Assembly (NCBI RefSeq): GCF_013408685.1
Contig: NZ_JACBZY010000001.1
Coordinates: 2,108,001 to 2,172,000, forward strand
Direction: 5' to 3'
Source of the DNA: Schumannella luteola
GTDB taxonomy: Bacteria > Actinomycetota > Actinomycetes > Actinomycetales > Microbacteriaceae
DNA length: 64,000 bases
Positions 8,710 to 18,650 of this stretch are shown here, piece after piece. The notes beneath the pieces were generated by a model. It had not been told where the DNA came from. It did no database searches and was given only the letters and a program-made list of their open reading frames with translations. The stretch's first letter is position 1; each line of letters starts with the position of its first letter. The translations under genes were made by a program, and so were the position numbers.

Positions 8710-9663
8710 TCAGCGGCGCGCGCTCTGGCGGTGCTCGCTCGGCGCGACGCCGAAGGTCGCCTTGAAGATGCGCGAGAAGTGCGCTGCATCGTGCAGACCC
8801 CAGCGCGCCGCGACGGCGCCGACCGGGCGATCCGCGAACACGGGGTCGAGCAGATCGCGGCGGCAGCGTTCGAGCCGCTGGCTGCGGATCCACGCCGCGA
8901 CCGTCGTGCCCTGGCCCTGGAAGAGGCCGTGCAGGTGCCGCGTCGAGATGAAGTGCGCCGAGGCGATCTGTCCGGGGTCGAGATCCGCGTCGCCGAGGTG
9001 GTCGTCGATGTAGGCGCGGATGCGGCGCACGAGGGCCGCGTGCGGGTCGCGCGGGTCGCTGCGCTGGTCGAGCTCGTCGCTGAGCAGGGTCGTGACGAAG
9101 TCGAGGGCCCCGTAGGTGAGCCGACTCGCCGTCGCGCGGCTGCGCTGCTGCGTCGGGTCGGCGGTGCGCCGCAGCAGCGGCCCGACGATCGCGCCGACGC
9201 CGCGGTCTCCGGGGAAGCGCACCGAGGTCAGCTCGCCCACGCTGTCGACGGGCAGGTCGACCAGCCGGCGCGGGAACATGAAGACGAGGATGCGCGTGGC
9301 CTCGTCGAAGATCAGCGAGTAGGGCCGGCCGGTGTCGTAGATGGCGAGGTCGCCCGGCTCGAGCACCGCCTCGCGTCCGTCCTGCACGAGCAGACCGCGG
9401 CCCGCGAGCTGCATCGTCACCTTGTAGCGGTCGGCTCCGCCGCGGGCGATCAGGTCGGGGGTGCGCTCGACGGTGTGCGCGGTCGCGCCGATGTCGACGA
9501 CGTGCACGTCGTCGAGCACCGAGCCGAGCATCCGGCCGTGGAAGGCGCCGGGGCGATCGGAGGTGACCTGCAGCGGCACGAACTGGTCGACCGCCGTCGA
9601 GCGGAAGGATTCGTAGTCGAGCTCGCGCGGCGCCGTGGGCGCCACCGGGGATGTCGGGTTCAT
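8710..9663 (-). CDS. AraC-family transcriptional regulator
   Basis: 317 residues from the ATG at 9661-9663, which has GGAGA upstream. The N-terminal two thirds resembles the AraC-binding-like domain (RYKVTMQLAGRGLLVQDGR, LEPGDLAIYDTGRPY). The C-terminal third is a double helix-turn-helix of AraC type (FISTRHLHGLFQGQGTTV; VAARWGLHDAAHFSRIFK). A longer frame runs to 9924 but is low-complexity and lacks a better ribosome site. Relatives regulate aromatic or amine catabolism. It probably controls the adjacent permease or thiamine-diphosphate enzyme. Confidence 0.85.
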   Translation of the reverse strand: MNPTSPVAPTAPRELDYESFRSTAVDQFVPLQVTSDRPGAFHGRMLGSVLDDVHVVDIGATAHTVERTPDLIARGGADRYKVTMQLAGRGLLVQDGREAVLEPGDLAIYDTGRPYSLIFDEATRILVFMFPRRLVDLPVDSVGELTSVRFPGDRGVGAIVGPLLRRTADPTQQRSRATASRLTYGALDFVTTLLSDELDQRSDPRDPHAALVRRIRAYIDDHLGDADLDPGQIASAHFISTRHLHGLFQGQGTTVAAWIRSQRLERCRRDLLDPVFADRPVGAVAARWGLHDAAHFSRIFKATFGVAPSEHRQSARR

Positions 9664-9862
9664 CGCTGTCGTCTCCGTCCGCGAAGAGGAGGGCGACCGC
9701 GGCGTCGCGCTCCGTTCAGAGGATGATAACGCCGTGCCGCGCGTCGGCCGCGGCCCCCGATCCGGGTGACGGAGTCGGCGGCGCGGGCGTGCGCGCAGCG
9801 ACAAGGCAGGTGCGCTCGAGGCCAAGCGGGGTCGGCTCGCTCCGGCGCCCCGAGGCCGAGGG

Positions 9863-10624
9863 CTAGAGCTCGGCGGCGACCGCGTCGGCGGCGCGACGCA
9901 GGCGCTCGCCGAGCGCCACGACATCCTGCTCGCCGACGTAGACCACGGCGACGGCGGCCGGCGCGGAGCCGGGCACGAGCAGGGGCGCGGCGACCGAGCT
10001 GAGCCCGGCGATGACCTCGCCCGAGCTGGTGGCGAAGCCCCGCTCGCGCGCCGCGGCGAGCTCCGGGCGGTCGGGCAGCACGACGCCCGCGGCCGCGAGC
10101 TGCGCGGCGCCGAGCCGCGACCCGATCGCGAGGCCGGGTGCGCCCGCGGTCAGCGAATGGCGGGTTCCCGGGCGCTGCGCGACGGCCGCGACCGAGTGCG
10201 GCGGTTCGACGCTGACGAGCGTCACGCACTCGCGGTGGTCGAGCACCACGAGGAAGGCGGTCATGCCGAGCTCGCGAGCGAGCGTCGTCAGCTCGGGGAG
10301 TGCGGCGGCCTGCAGGTCGTGCTCGACGCCGCGGGCGAGCGCCGCGAGGCGGGCGCCGAGGGCGACGCGACCCGCCGCATCCCGCACGACCAGCCCGTGC
10401 TCTTCGAGGGTGCGCAGGATGCGATAGGCGATCGAGCGGTGCACGCCGAGCCGGGCGGCCAGCTCGGCGATCGTCAGGCCGGGCTCGTCGGCCAGCACCT
10501 CGAGGGCGCGGATGCCGCGCGACAGCGTCTGCGATCCCACGCCGGCTGCGGCGCTCGCCGCGCCGTCAGCGGAGCCGCCGGGCGGTGTCGCGGCCGGCTC
10601 GGCGGAGGACGACGCGGAGCTCAT
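9863..10624 (-). CDS. IclR-family transcriptional regulator
   Basis: 253 residues. A winged helix lies at about 34-85 (SRGIRALEVLADEPGLTIAELAARLGVHRS begins it), followed by an IclR effector domain. The first 30 residues are a Ser/Ala/Gly-rich tail that may be disordered, and a later start is possible. IclR proteins bind small catabolic effectors. The 199-base gap towards the AraC gene (9664-9862) holds no recognisable feature. Its targets are not evident; the neighbouring catabolic genes are candidates. Confidence 0.83.
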   Translation of the reverse strand: MSSASSSAEPAATPPGGSADGAASAAAGVGSQTLSRGIRALEVLADEPGLTIAELAARLGVHRSIAYRILRTLEEHGLVVRDAAGRVALGARLAALARGVEHDLQAAALPELTTLARELGMTAFLVVLDHRECVTLVSVEPPHSVAAVAQRPGTRHSLTAGAPGLAIGSRLGAAQLAAAGVVLPDRPELAAARERGFATSSGEVIAGLSSVAAPLLVPGSAPAAVAVVYVGEQDVVALGERLRRAADAVAAEL

Positions 10625-10662
10625 CCCGTCGTCCTCGTGTCGTCGGTCGGCAGGGTCGCGGC

Positions 10663-10761
10663 TCAGTAGCCGTTGCGGGCGAGGGCGATCATCGCGCGGA
10701 TGCCGCCGATGGCGGTGAGGAGCGTGGCGACGCCGATGATGATGATCAGGACGTGGACCAT
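10663..10761 (-). CDS. 32-residue single-helix membrane peptide
   Basis: A very short frame with an ATG preceded by a perfect GGAGGT site (10769-10774) at 7-base spacing. The product has a hydrophobic stretch, VHVLIIIIGVATLLTAIGG, from residue 2 to 20, followed by RAMIALARNGY, so it should be a bitopic membrane peptide with a basic C-terminal side. No family is recognised. It lies alone between the IclR gene and a conserved hypothetical gene. The strong ribosome site and hydrophobic composition are the only evidence that it is translated. Confidence 0.6.
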   Translation of the reverse strand: MVHVLIIIIGVATLLTAIGGIRAMIALARNGY

Positions 10762-10906
10762 GCGGGAGACCTCCGGGAAGCGCGGGGCCGCGACCGGGTG
10801 CGCGGCGTCGGGTTCAGGTTACCGGGCGACGGCGGGGCCGCGGCCACCGGCAGGGCATCGGCGACGCGCCGCGCCTCGGGACGCGCGGAGGCCCGACGGC
10901 CCGCGA

Positions 10907-11560
10907 TCAGGCGGTCGCCTCGGGGTCTTCGCTCCACTCGGCCATCACGCGCGCCTCGGCCGCCTGGATGTCGAGCTCGCTGAGGTCGACCTCGACGAGG
11001 GCGCGGATGCGGGCCTCGCGGTCGCGCAAGTACTCGGCGTCCGACGAGGTCGGCACCTCGGCGAGTCGCCGATCGAGCGCCTGCGACACCTCCGTCCAGG
11101 CCTCGGAGCGCGCCTCCTCGATCACCGCGTCGATCGCCTCGGCGTCATCGGCGACGATCGCGAGCGCGTTCGCCAGCAGACGCAGCTGCTGCGGGCCGCG
11201 ACGGTGCAGCTCGTCCTCCTCGACGAGCTTGCCGCCGGGGAAGCGGCGCCGCGCCGGCGCCTCGGCTCCCGGTGCTCTCCGCGGCGCGCGATCGGCTTCG
11301 ATGCGCTTCGCCTGGTCGACGTTGTGGCGGGCGAGCAGCAGGTACTCCTCGCGGGCGCCGAGCCGCAGCACGTCGAGGTCGTAGTCGCGACGGTCGCGCA
11401 GCGCGGCGACGATCAGCAGGTTCTTGACGGCCATGCGCACGGCCGAGCGCGCGAGCAGCAGGCCGTCGGCGAGCACCTGGTCGATCGGCGTCGGCGGCAG
11501 CGGAGCCGGCGGCTCGAAGGTGCCGAGGTCGGCGCGACGGCGGCGGCGGAACCAGGCCAT
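10907..11560 (-). CDS. Conserved protein of unknown function
   Basis: 217 residues from an ATG with AGGAG six bases upstream; the frame extends to 11587 without a better site. The N-terminus is short and basic (AWFRRRRRADLG). The rest is charged and largely helical, with AREEYLLLARHNVDQAKRI (about 72-90) and a Glu/Ala-rich C-terminus. No signal peptide, membrane segment or catalytic motif is visible. I do not recognise the family. Codon use matches the neighbours. Confidence 0.7.
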   Translation of the reverse strand: MAWFRRRRRADLGTFEPPAPLPPTPIDQVLADGLLLARSAVRMAVKNLLIVAALRDRRDYDLDVLRLGAREEYLLLARHNVDQAKRIEADRAPRRAPGAEAPARRRFPGGKLVEEDELHRRGPQQLRLLANALAIVADDAEAIDAVIEEARSEAWTEVSQALDRRLAEVPTSSDAEYLRDREARIRALVEVDLSELDIQAAEARVMAEWSEDPEATA

Positions 11561-11695
11561 CGTCACTCCTCTCGACCCTGCGGCCATGCAGGAGACCAGG
11601 CTAGTCGCCGCGACCGACGCGGATGCGCTCGTCGGCCCGCCGCATCCACCCGTCTTCGCGGGTCGCGACCCGGCGGGTTCAGGCGCGCGACGGCC

Positions 11696-12394
11696 TCAGG
11701 CGCGCGGCCGGGCGCCCTCGAACTCGAGCAGGGCGAGCTTCGCGTCGGTTCCGCCGAGGTACTGGCCGATCGTGCCGTCGGTGCGCACCACGCGATGGCA
11801 GGGCACCACGATCGGCAGCGGGTTCGTCGCGCAGGCGGTTCCCACCGCGCGCACCGCCTTCGGGCTGCCGGTCGCCGTCGCGACCTCGGCGTAGCTCTCG
11901 GTGCGGCCGAAGGGGATGTGCGGCAGGTGCTCGACGACCGAGCGCCGGAATCCCGCCGTCAGCCGCAGATCGAGCGGCAGCTCGAAGCGCTGCCGGCGAC
12001 CGGCGAAGTACTCGTCGAGCTGGCGCGCCACGGCATCCGTGCGGGCGGGGCTGCGCAGGATGCGCGGTCCGATCTTCTCGGCCAGCGTCGCCAGCACCCG
12101 GTCGTGGTCTTCGAGGGCGAACGCGACCCGCACGAGCCCCGCGGCGGTCGCCGCGAGCAGCAGCGAGCCGTAGGGCGAGTCGATCTCGCGGTAGGCGATC
12201 TCGTCGAGCCCCTCGTCGGCGGCGGCGCGCTCGAGCCGGGCGTGCAGCGCGGCGAGGCGTTCCGCGTCGCCGGGGGAGGCGGATGCGGGCGAGCGCAGTG
12301 CCGTCGTCACCGCCGCGTCCGTGCCGCTGTCGGGCTCGGTGCCGGTCTCGGTCGTGCCGGCCGTCTGGTCCCGGTTCGTGTCGTTCTCGGTCAT
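11696..12394 (-). CDS. ogt: Methylated-DNA--protein-cysteine methyltransferase
   Basis: 232 residues. The suicide cysteine is C199 in the VVPCHRVV motif. Upstream is the DNA-binding helix region IPFGRTESYAEVATATGSP. It takes alkyl groups from O6-alkylguanine onto its own cysteine. The first ~60 residues are a Thr/Ala/Glu-rich extension. Its ATG overlaps the TGA of the sigma factor gene (ATGA at 12391-12394), with GGAGAG as ribosome site, so the two are translationally coupled. That pairing suggests the sigma factor helps express a DNA repair response. Confidence 0.92.
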   Translation of the reverse strand: MTENDTNRDQTAGTTETGTEPDSGTDAAVTTALRSPASASPGDAERLAALHARLERAAADEGLDEIAYREIDSPYGSLLLAATAAGLVRVAFALEDHDRVLATLAEKIGPRILRSPARTDAVARQLDEYFAGRRQRFELPLDLRLTAGFRRSVVEHLPHIPFGRTESYAEVATATGSPKAVRAVGTACATNPLPIVVPCHRVVRTDGTIGQYLGGTDAKLALLEFEGARPRA

Positions 12395-12909
12395 CGTGTC
12401 TCTCCGTTCGTTCCCGTGAGCGGAGTCGACTCGTCCGCGGCGCCGCCGAGGCGCTCGCGCAGAGCCTTCACTCCGTCGGAGGCCGCCTTGCGCGCGGCGG
12501 CGGACGTTCCGCCGATCGCGCGCGCGACCTCCTCGTGGGGGAGTCCGACCAGGTGGTGATAGGCCACCGCCTGGCGCTGACGGTCGGGCAGCGCCGCGAC
12601 GGCGCGCAGCAGATCGAGGTCGCCGAGCGGGCCGCGCTGCGGCGGCGCCGGACGCTCGGCGATCTCCTCCGCCGGCACGGCCCGCCGGGCGCGGGCCCGG
12701 ATCAGGTCGACCGAGCGGCGGTGCGAGATCGTCACGAGCCACGCCTCGACGTTCGCGTCGGCGGGCAGGTCGTCGTAGCCGCGCAGCGCCGAGAGGAAGG
12801 TCTCGCTCCACGCGTCGTCGGCGTCGTCCGCGCCGACGAGGGCGCGGCACAGCCGCAGCACGGTCGCTCCGTGCCGCTGCACGATCGCCTCGAAGGGCTC
12901 TGTCGTCAT
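12391..12909 (-). CDS. ECF-type RNA polymerase sigma factor
   Basis: 172 residues from the ATG at 12907-12909. Region 2 includes ADDAWSETFLSALRGYDDLP and NVEAWLVTISHRRSVDLIRA. Region 4 is ALPDRQRQAVAYHHLVGLPH followed by the helix-turn-helix EEVARAIGGTSAAARKAASDG. A longer frame to 13095 adds a low-complexity extension and is not preferred. No anti-sigma gene is adjacent. It is directly followed by and coupled to ogt. The gap to the LuxR gene (12910-13108) shows no recognisable feature. Confidence 0.88.
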   Translation of the reverse strand: MTTEPFEAIVQRHGATVLRLCRALVGADDADDAWSETFLSALRGYDDLPADANVEAWLVTISHRRSVDLIRARARRAVPAEEIAERPAPPQRGPLGDLDLLRAVAALPDRQRQAVAYHHLVGLPHEEVARAIGGTSAAARKAASDGVKALRERLGGAADESTPLTGTNGETR

Positions 12910-13108
12910 TCCCACACCCGGTAGTCGTCGGCGGCGACGCGGATGTGAGGTCGTCGACGCGGATTCCTCTCGCGCCGGCGCGAGAGACCGGCCGGCGATG
13001 GACGGGTCGCGAGCCGTCGCCGCCGTCGTGCCGAGCTCGGCGTCGCTCGGAGCCGACGATCGCGGAGCGTCATCCCGCCCGCCCTCCGCGGTCACCGGCG
13101 ACGCCCGA

Positions 13109-16100
13109 TCAGCGCCGGGCCGGATCGAGCGGCCGGACGCGCGAGGCGATCCGGCCGACGTCGTCGGCCGCGCCGACGTGCCGCGCCGCCTCGGTGCGGT
13201 TGGCGGCGCCGAGCTTGCGCAGGATCGCCGAGACGTGCACGCTCACGGTCTTGCGGCTGATGAAGAGCCGCTCGGCGATCTGGCCGTTGCTCAGCCCCTC
13301 GGCGACGAGGCCGAGCACCTCGGTCTCGCGCTCGGTCAGGTGCTCGCCGGTGCCGATGCCGGTGCCGGCCGTGCCGACGTGACCCGTCGAGCGGGGCGGC
13401 GTTCCGTGCTCCGCCTCGGCGCCGCGGGCGGTGGCCGACGCCGTCGTCGCGCCCGCGGATCGCGCACCGCGCGCGCGGCTCGTCGCCGACGCCTGCTCCC
13501 GTCGGTCGCCGTCGCCGTCGCCGTCGCCTTCGTCGCCCGGCGCGGCACGACGCGGGAACGCCTCGACCGTCACGCCCGCGGCCCGCAGCAGTTCGACGGC
13601 CGCACCGCCGATCGCCCCCGCGTCGAGTGCCCGCGCCTCGGCGAGCAGCCCGAGCAGCGCGGCCACCGCACGGTCGCGCTCGTCGGCGGAGCCGGTGCGC
13701 AGTCGCGCTTCGGCCGCTCCGAGTCGGATGCGCAGCACGACCGCGATCGGCGCGCCGCAGTCCGGGTCCGCGGTCGCCGCGAGGGCCGTCGTCCAGAGGG
13801 CGAGGTCGTCGCCGGCTCCCGAGTCGCCGCCCAGCCATGCCTCGGCGGCGGCGATCCAGACCGCGGCGTTCGCCCCGTAGGCGTCGAGGCGCAGGCGACG
13901 GTGCAGCGCGGCTTCCTGCTCCACAGCGCCGTGGGCGGAGTCGGGGTCGCTTGCGCCGATGAGTCCGCCGTCGCGACGCCGCAGCGCCGAGATCGCCCGG
14001 GCCGCCGCCAGATCGGCGGGCAGTGCCCAGCCGGCGATGCGCTCTCGCTCGGTCGCGAACAGCGGGGCGAGCGCGGTCAGCGCCGCCTCCGGGGCCTCGA
14101 GCGCGAGGTGCAGCTCGGCGAGGTCGGCGGCGAGTGCGAGCCGCTCCTGCAGATTCGAGTTGTCGGTCGGCGGGATGTCGTCGGCCAGCCGCGCGGCCTC
14201 GACCAGGTCGCCGCGGTTGACGGCGGAGCGCAGCAGCTCGCGCCGCAGGTACGCCGCGAACTGGCTCGGCGGATCCTGGTCGAGCGCGGCCGAGGCGAGC
14301 GCATCGGCGCGGTCCCACTCGCCGAGCGCGTAGAGCGGCTCGGCCGCGTTGACGGCGAGGATCGCCCCGGTCGAGCGCTCGACGCCGAGGTCGCGGGCCA
14401 CCCGATGCCCCTCCTCGGCGACGGCGAGCGCCTCGGCGAATCGGCCGTGCACATAGAGCGCATCCGACCAGTTCGTGTAGTAGCGCAGGCGTGCCGAGGG
14501 GTCGGTCGCCGCGATCGACCGGGCGAGCTCGAAGTCGCGCTCGGCCTGCGCGAACTCGCCGTGCAGCGCCCGGGTGCCGCCGAGGATCGTCGCCGCGATC
14601 GAGCGCACCCGCGTCGCGTCCTCGGGCGCGACCTCGAGCGCCGACCCGGCCAGGTCGATCGCCGCGTGCGCGTCGCCGGTGATCATCGTCTCGGCGGCGA
14701 GCTCGACGCGGATCGAGGCCTCGAGCCGCGCATCCGTGCCGGCGGGCAGGCGCTCGATCTCGGCCAGCGCCGCGCGGTAGACCTCGAGCGAGCCGGCACG
14801 ATGATCGTGGGTCAGCACGGTGCCGCGGATGCGCAGCAGCCGAGCGCGCAGCAACGGATCGTCGCCGGGCACGGCGAGCGCGCGGTCGATCGCGTCGAGG
14901 GCCGGGGCGGTCGCGCCCGAGCTGCGCCAGGCGGAGGCGACCCAGCTGAGCAGCGTCGCGAGGTCGGCTCCGGCGGTCGCGGCCGGGTCGGTGACACGCG
15001 GCCAGAGGTCGACGGCACGCTCGCCGATGCGGGCGGCGGTCGCGTAGGCGCCCGTCTCGCGACTGCAGGTCATGGCTTCGATCGCGTCGGCGAAGGCGCG
15101 CTCGTCGTCGCCGGCGGCGATGCGGTGCTCGGCGATGCTGACCACGCGCGCGGCCGTCGCTCCGCCGACCTCCTTGAGGCGCTCGAGCGCATCCGCGTAG
15201 GCCGCGTGCGCGCGCAGCAGCGCTCCCGGCAGCACCTCCTCGAGCACGGCGTCGCGCACGAGCGCGTGGCGGAAGACGTAGGTGGCGCCGTCGACACGCA
15301 GCACGCCGACGTCGCGGGCGCGGCGGATCGCCTCGTCGAAGGCGTCGCCCTCGAGCGGCGACACGGCCTCGGCCAGCGCGTGATCGACGCGCGTGCCGCC
15401 GACGGCGAGCAGCCGCACGAGCGAGCGGGAGGTCTCGTCGAGCGTGCCGTAGCGCGCGAGCAGCACGGCGCGCAGCGGATCGGGCACCTCGGCGGCGGCG
15501 ACCTCGGTCGTCGCGAGCTCCTCCACATAGAAGGGGATGCCCTCGCTGCGGCGGTGCAGCTCGGCGAGCGCCGACGGGGTGGGCACCCGACCGAGCACCT
15601 GGGCGGCCTGCTCGCGCACCTCGGCGCGGCTCAGCCGGCCGATCGTGAGGCGCTCGACCCGGCGGCTGCGCTCGAACTCGGCCACGAGCGAGCGCAGCGC
15701 ATCCCGCGACCAGAGCTCGTCGTCGCGGAAGCTGAGCACGAGCAGCAGCGGCACGTCGTCGAGCACCCGTGCGATCAGCCGCAGCAGGTCGAGGGTGCCG
15801 GGGTCGGCCCAGTGCACGTCTTCGATCACGAGCAGCAGCGGCCGATGCTCGGCGAGGGTCGCGAACAGCCGGATGATGACGTCGCCGAGAACGTTGACGC
15901 CACGCACCGCCCCGGTCGCCGCGCGCCCCTCCTCGTCGAGCCGGTCGCCCTCGAGGAAGGCGCGGATGAAGGGAGCCCCCGGTCCCGCCGCCTCGAGCAC
16001 GGCCTCCGCGCCGAATTCGAGCGCGAGGCAGCGCAGCAGCTCGGGCAGGGGCGCGTAGGGCGCCGACTCGGCAGCCAGATCGACGCAGTGCCCGGTCGCG

Positions 16101-16303
16101 ATCACCGGCGCAGGAGCGCCGACGGCGCGGGCGGCCGCCGCCGAGCGGTGCCGCGTCTCGGCGATCAGCCGCGACTTGCCGATGCCGGCCTCGCCCGCGA
16201 CGAGCGCGATGCGCGTCGATCCCGCCCGCGACTCGGCGACCAGCGCATCCAGGCGCGCCAGCTCGGCCTCCCGGCCGATCATGCGGGGCGCGGCGCGATT
16301 CAC
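13109..16303 (-). CDS. Large LuxR-family regulator with ATPase domain
   Basis: About 1064 residues: an N-terminal STAND-type NTPase with Walker A GEAGIGKS (about 37-44) and Walker [14 protein letters not shown], a long helical repeat-like middle, and a C-terminal LuxR helix-turn-helix ([20 protein letters not shown], then [20 protein letters not shown]). A Gly/Asp/Gly/Asp run and a Ser/Ala-rich linker precede the DNA-binding domain. The GTG at 16303 is preferred; an ATG at 16282 is possible. Relatives integrate an unknown ligand with ATP binding. Its targets cannot be told from context; the sigma factor gene lies downstream on the same strand. Confidence 0.88.
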   Translation of the reverse strand: MNRAAPRMIGREAELARLDALVAESRAGSTRIALVAGEAGIGKSRLIAETRHRSAAAARAVGAPAPVIATGHCVDLAAESAPYAPLPELLRCLALEFGAEAVLEAAGPGAPFIRAFLEGDRLDEEGRAATGAVRGVNVLGDVIIRLFATLAEHRPLLLVIEDVHWADPGTLDLLRLIARVLDDVPLLLVLSFRDDELWSRDALRSLVAEFERSRRVERLTIGRLSRAEVREQAAQVLGRVPTPSALAELHRRSEGIPFYVEELATTEVAAAEVPDPLRAVLLARYGTLDETSRSLVRLLAVGGTRVDHALAEAVSPLEGDAFDEAIRRARDVGVLRVDGATYVFRHALVRDAVLEEVLPGALLRAHAAYADALERLKEVGGATAARVVSIAEHRIAAGDDERAFADAIEAMTCSRETGAYATAARIGERAVDLWPRVTDPAATAGADLATLLSWVASAWRSSGATAPALDAIDRALAVPGDDPLLRARLLRIRGTVLTHDHRAGSLEVYRAALAEIERLPAGTDARLEASIRVELAAETMITGDAHAAIDLAGSALEVAPEDATRVRSIAATILGGTRALHGEFAQAERDFELARSIAATDPSARLRYYTNWSDALYVHGRFAEALAVAEEGHRVARDLGVERSTGAILAVNAAEPLYALGEWDRADALASAALDQDPPSQFAAYLRRELLRSAVNRGDLVEAARLADDIPPTDNSNLQERLALAADLAELHLALEAPEAALTALAPLFATERERIAGWALPADLAAARAISALRRRDGGLIGASDPDSAHGAVEQEAALHRRLRLDAYGANAAVWIAAAEAWLGGDSGAGDDLALWTTALAATADPDCGAPIAVVLRIRLGAAEARLRTGSADERDRAVAALLGLLAEARALDAGAIGGAAVELLRAAGVTVEAFPRRAAPGDEGDGDGDGDRREQASATSRARGARSAGATTASATARGAEAEHGTPPRSTGHVGTAGTGIGTGEHLTERETEVLGLVAEGLSNGQIAERLFISRKTVSVHVSAILRKLGAANRTEAARHVGAADDVGRIASRVRPLDPARR

Positions 16304-16437
16304 CTGCTCATGGTGCCACGCGCCGCCGACATCGCCGGGGCCCCTCGGCACAGCGGTGCGGGGCGGAGATGCACGCTGCCGCGCATCCCCGCCCCGCTGG
16401 TCGTCGCCGGCGCCCCGGGCGCCGCGATGCCCGGCGC

Positions 16438-16680
16438 TCAGCCGTGCACCACGTGTCGGCTGCACTCCGACGCCGCCCGCGGGGCGGGCGTCCGGTGCGT
16501 CGGCGCGAGCAGCGAGCGCAGCGTCGCCACGCCGCCGGACAGGAGGTGCCGGCGGTCACGGTGGCGCCGAGTCGGAACGGCTCGCTCGCGGGCGATGCGG
16601 GCGCGCTCCGCCGCGAGCTCCAGCTCGTGCTCGTGGTGCTCACGGAGGTGGGAGAAGGAGAACTCGGTCACGATGCTCAT
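16438..16680 (-). CDS. Small conserved-looking protein of unknown function
   Basis: 80 residues from the ATG at 16678-16680. The first part, [21 protein letters not shown], is followed by a basic, Arg/His-rich helix and a C-terminal His-containing tail. There is no signal peptide. It lies upstream of the LuxR gene and divergent from the permease operon. The ribosome site is weak and a GTG three codons upstream is possible. I do not assign a function; the ordered, charged N-terminus suggests it is real. Confidence 0.55.
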   Translation of the reverse strand: MSIVTEFSFSHLREHHEHELELAAERARIARERAVPTRRHRDRRHLLSGGVATLRSLLAPTHRTPAPRAASECSRHVVHG

Positions 16681-16774
16681 GACGACCACGATCCGCTCTG
16701 AGGCAGGGGTCCGGCATCGGGACGATGCCCTATTCCAGCGGCCTGTCTACCTCAGATCCGTCAGGTCGAGCACG

Positions 16775-16780
16775 TACCCT
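16775..16780 (+). promoter_or_regulatory. -10-like TACCCT, leaderless start of permease operon
   Basis: TACCCT ends six bases before the GTG at 16787, and no ribosome site precedes that codon. This supports GTG 16787 over the very long upstream open frame. Confidence 0.5.
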
Positions 16781-16786
16781 TCACGG

Positions 16787-17812
16787 GTGGTCCTGACGCG
16801 CGAGCCGACGATCGCGCCCTCGCGTCGGCGCACCCCGTGGCGTGCGCTCGGCATCCTCGCCGGCATCCTGGTCGTAATGCTCGGCGTGCGCATCGCGACG
16901 CCCGGCAGCGGCATCAGCCTGGCCGACATCGCGCAGGACTTCGTCACGCTCTCGCTCAGCGTCGTGATCGAGTCGCTGCCCTTCGTGATCCTCGGCGTGC
17001 TCATCTCGACCGTCGTGCAGCTCTGGGTACCCGACCGCTGGTTCTTCGCGGTGCTGCCGCGCAACGGCCTGCTGCGCCGCGGCGTGCTCTCGCTGCTCGG
17101 CGTGCTGCTGCCGGTGTGCGAATGCGGCAACGTGCCGCTCGCCCGCGGCCTCGTCGTGCGCGGACTCAGCGTGCCCGAGGCGATGACATTCCTGCTCGCG
17201 GCGCCCATCCTCAACCCGATCACGATCATCACGACCATCCAGGCCTTCGGCTGGAGCGACGGGATCGTCGTCTGGCGCGTGCTCGGCGGCTTCCTCATCG
17301 CGAACTTCGTCGGCTGGCTGCTCACCCGCCACCCCGACCCCGACTCGCTGCTCACGCCCGACTTCCGCGCGGCCTGCGCGGCGCACGCCCACGACGTCGA
17401 CGACCGCGCCCGCCGCTTCAGCCGCGGAGCCCGCATGGTCACCGCGGAGATGAGCGCGGTGCTGCCGGCGCTGTTCGTCGGCTCGGCGCTCGCCGGTCTC
17501 ATCCAGGTCGCGATCTCGCGCGAGGCGCTCGTCGCGCTCGGCGGCGATCCGGTGCTCAGCGTGCTCGCGCTCATGACGCTCGCCTTCGTGGTGGCGATGT
17601 GCTCGAACGTCGACGCCTTCTTCGTGCTGTCGCTCGGCTCGACGTTCTCGCCGGGCGCGATCGTCGCCTTCCTCGTCTTCGGCCCGATGATCGACGTCAA
17701 GATGCTCGCGCTCATGCGCACGACCTTCACGGCCCGCACGCTCGTCATCGTCACGGTCGTCGTCGCCCTCGCCGTCGCCGCCCTCGGATTGGGGTTGAAC
17801 CTTGCGCGCTGA
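16787..17812 (+). CDS. Permease, YcgR/YraQ (DUF318) family
   Basis: About 341 residues with roughly eight membrane segments. The family signature LLPVCECGNVPLARGL (Cys at about 111 and 113) is followed by LLAAPILNPI, and the second half has MCSNVDAFFVLSLGSTF. The open frame extends far upstream, antisense to the LuxR gene, but that part is non-coding in character. Members are grouped with ArsP-type permeases. Together with the next gene it forms the widespread YcgR-YcgQ pair, believed to move or protect against metals or to serve the envelope. The next gene starts inside its last codons. Confidence 0.85.
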   Translation: MVLTREPTIAPSRRRTPWRALGILAGILVVMLGVRIATPGSGISLADIAQDFVTLSLSVVIESLPFVILGVLISTVVQLWVPDRWFFAVLPRNGLLRRGVLSLLGVLLPVCECGNVPLARGLVVRGLSVPEAMTFLLAAPILNPITIITTIQAFGWSDGIVVWRVLGGFLIANFVGWLLTRHPDPDSLLTPDFRAACAAHAHDVDDRARRFSRGARMVTAEMSAVLPALFVGSALAGLIQVAISREALVALGGDPVLSVLALMTLAFVVAMCSNVDAFFVLSLGSTFSPGAIVAFLVFGPMIDVKMLALMRTTFTARTLVIVTVVVALAVAALGLGLNLAR

Positions 17813-18650
17813 CCGTCTCGTGGCCCGCTGGATCGGACCGCTGCTCGCCCTCGTCGCCATCGTCGCCACGCTGTGGCTCGCCGCGACCGGCAAGCTCGCG
17901 CTCTACATCCACCCGCGCTACACCGTGTTCGCGATCGTCATGGCGGCGATCGGCGGTGTCGCCGTGCTGGTCGGATCGTTCTTCCTGCTGCGCAAGGACG
18001 CGAAGGATGCGCGCGCGGCGGCGCACGAGCACGCCGACGACGATCACGCCGACGACGATCACGATCACGATCACGCCGACCACGATCACGATCACGACCA
18101 CGACGAGATCGGCCCCGGCCTCCTCGCCCGCCCCCGCCTGCTGCGCTCGCTCACCGTCGGGCGCGTGCTGATCATCGCGGGCGCCCTCGTCGCGCTGCTG
18201 ATCCTGCCGCCGGCCGCCCTGACCTCGGCCACGGCCCAGAACCGCGCCCTCGCGACCTCCGCCGACGCGCTGCAGGCCCCGGCCGCGAACCTCGTCGGCA
18301 CCGACACGTCGAAGTTCACGGTCAAGGACTGGGCATCGCTGCTGCGCTCCGGCGGCGAGAGCGCCGTCGCCGGTCAGACCGTGCAGATCAGCGGCTACCT
18401 GCTCGACAACGGCGATGCGGATGTGGTCTACGTCGCCCGTCTCATGGTCACCTGCTGCGCCGTCGACGCGCAGCCGGTGGGCGTGCCGGTGTACCTGCCC
18501 GACTGGAAGAAGGATCACAAGGCGAACAGCTGGGTGAAGCTGACCGGCAGATTCCAGCAGAACCCGAGCGGGTCCGGAGCCGTGCCGGTCGTGATCGTGC
18601 CGAGCGAGTTCGCGGGCATCGCCGAGCCCGACCAGCCCTACGTCTACTGA
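17802..18650 (+). CDS. TIGR03943/DUF1980 (YcgQ-like) membrane protein with His-rich loop
   Basis: 282 residues from a TTG overlapping the permease stop, with GGGG upstream; a GTG at 17820 is an alternative. Two membrane helices lie near 11-29 and 41-63. A His/Asp-rich run follows at about 75-101, alternating His and Asp, and is likely to bind divalent metal. A third helix is at about 121-141. The extracytoplasmic C-terminal domain contains LMVTCCAVDAQP with adjacent cysteines (C218, C219) typical of the family. The partner is the upstream permease. The His run points to zinc or another transition metal. Confidence 0.83.
   Translation: MRADRLVARWIGPLLALVAIVATLWLAATGKLALYIHPRYTVFAIVMAAIGGVAVLVGSFFLLRKDAKDARAAAHEHADDDHADDDHDHDHADHDHDHDHDEIGPGLLARPRLLRSLTVGRVLIIAGALVALLILPPAALTSATAQNRALATSADALQAPAANLVGTDTSKFTVKDWASLLRSGGESAVAGQTVQISGYLLDNGDADVVYVARLMVTCCAVDAQPVGVPVYLPDWKKDHKANSWVKLTGRFQQNPSGSGAVPVVIVPSEFAGIAEPDQPYVY

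Noticed and set aside
12998-16786. A plus-strand frame of over 1,200 codons running into the permease.
   Set aside because: It is antisense to the LuxR/ATPase gene, which has clear motifs. The translation is Arg/Gly/Ala-rich with no domain. Only the part from GTG 16787 is coding.
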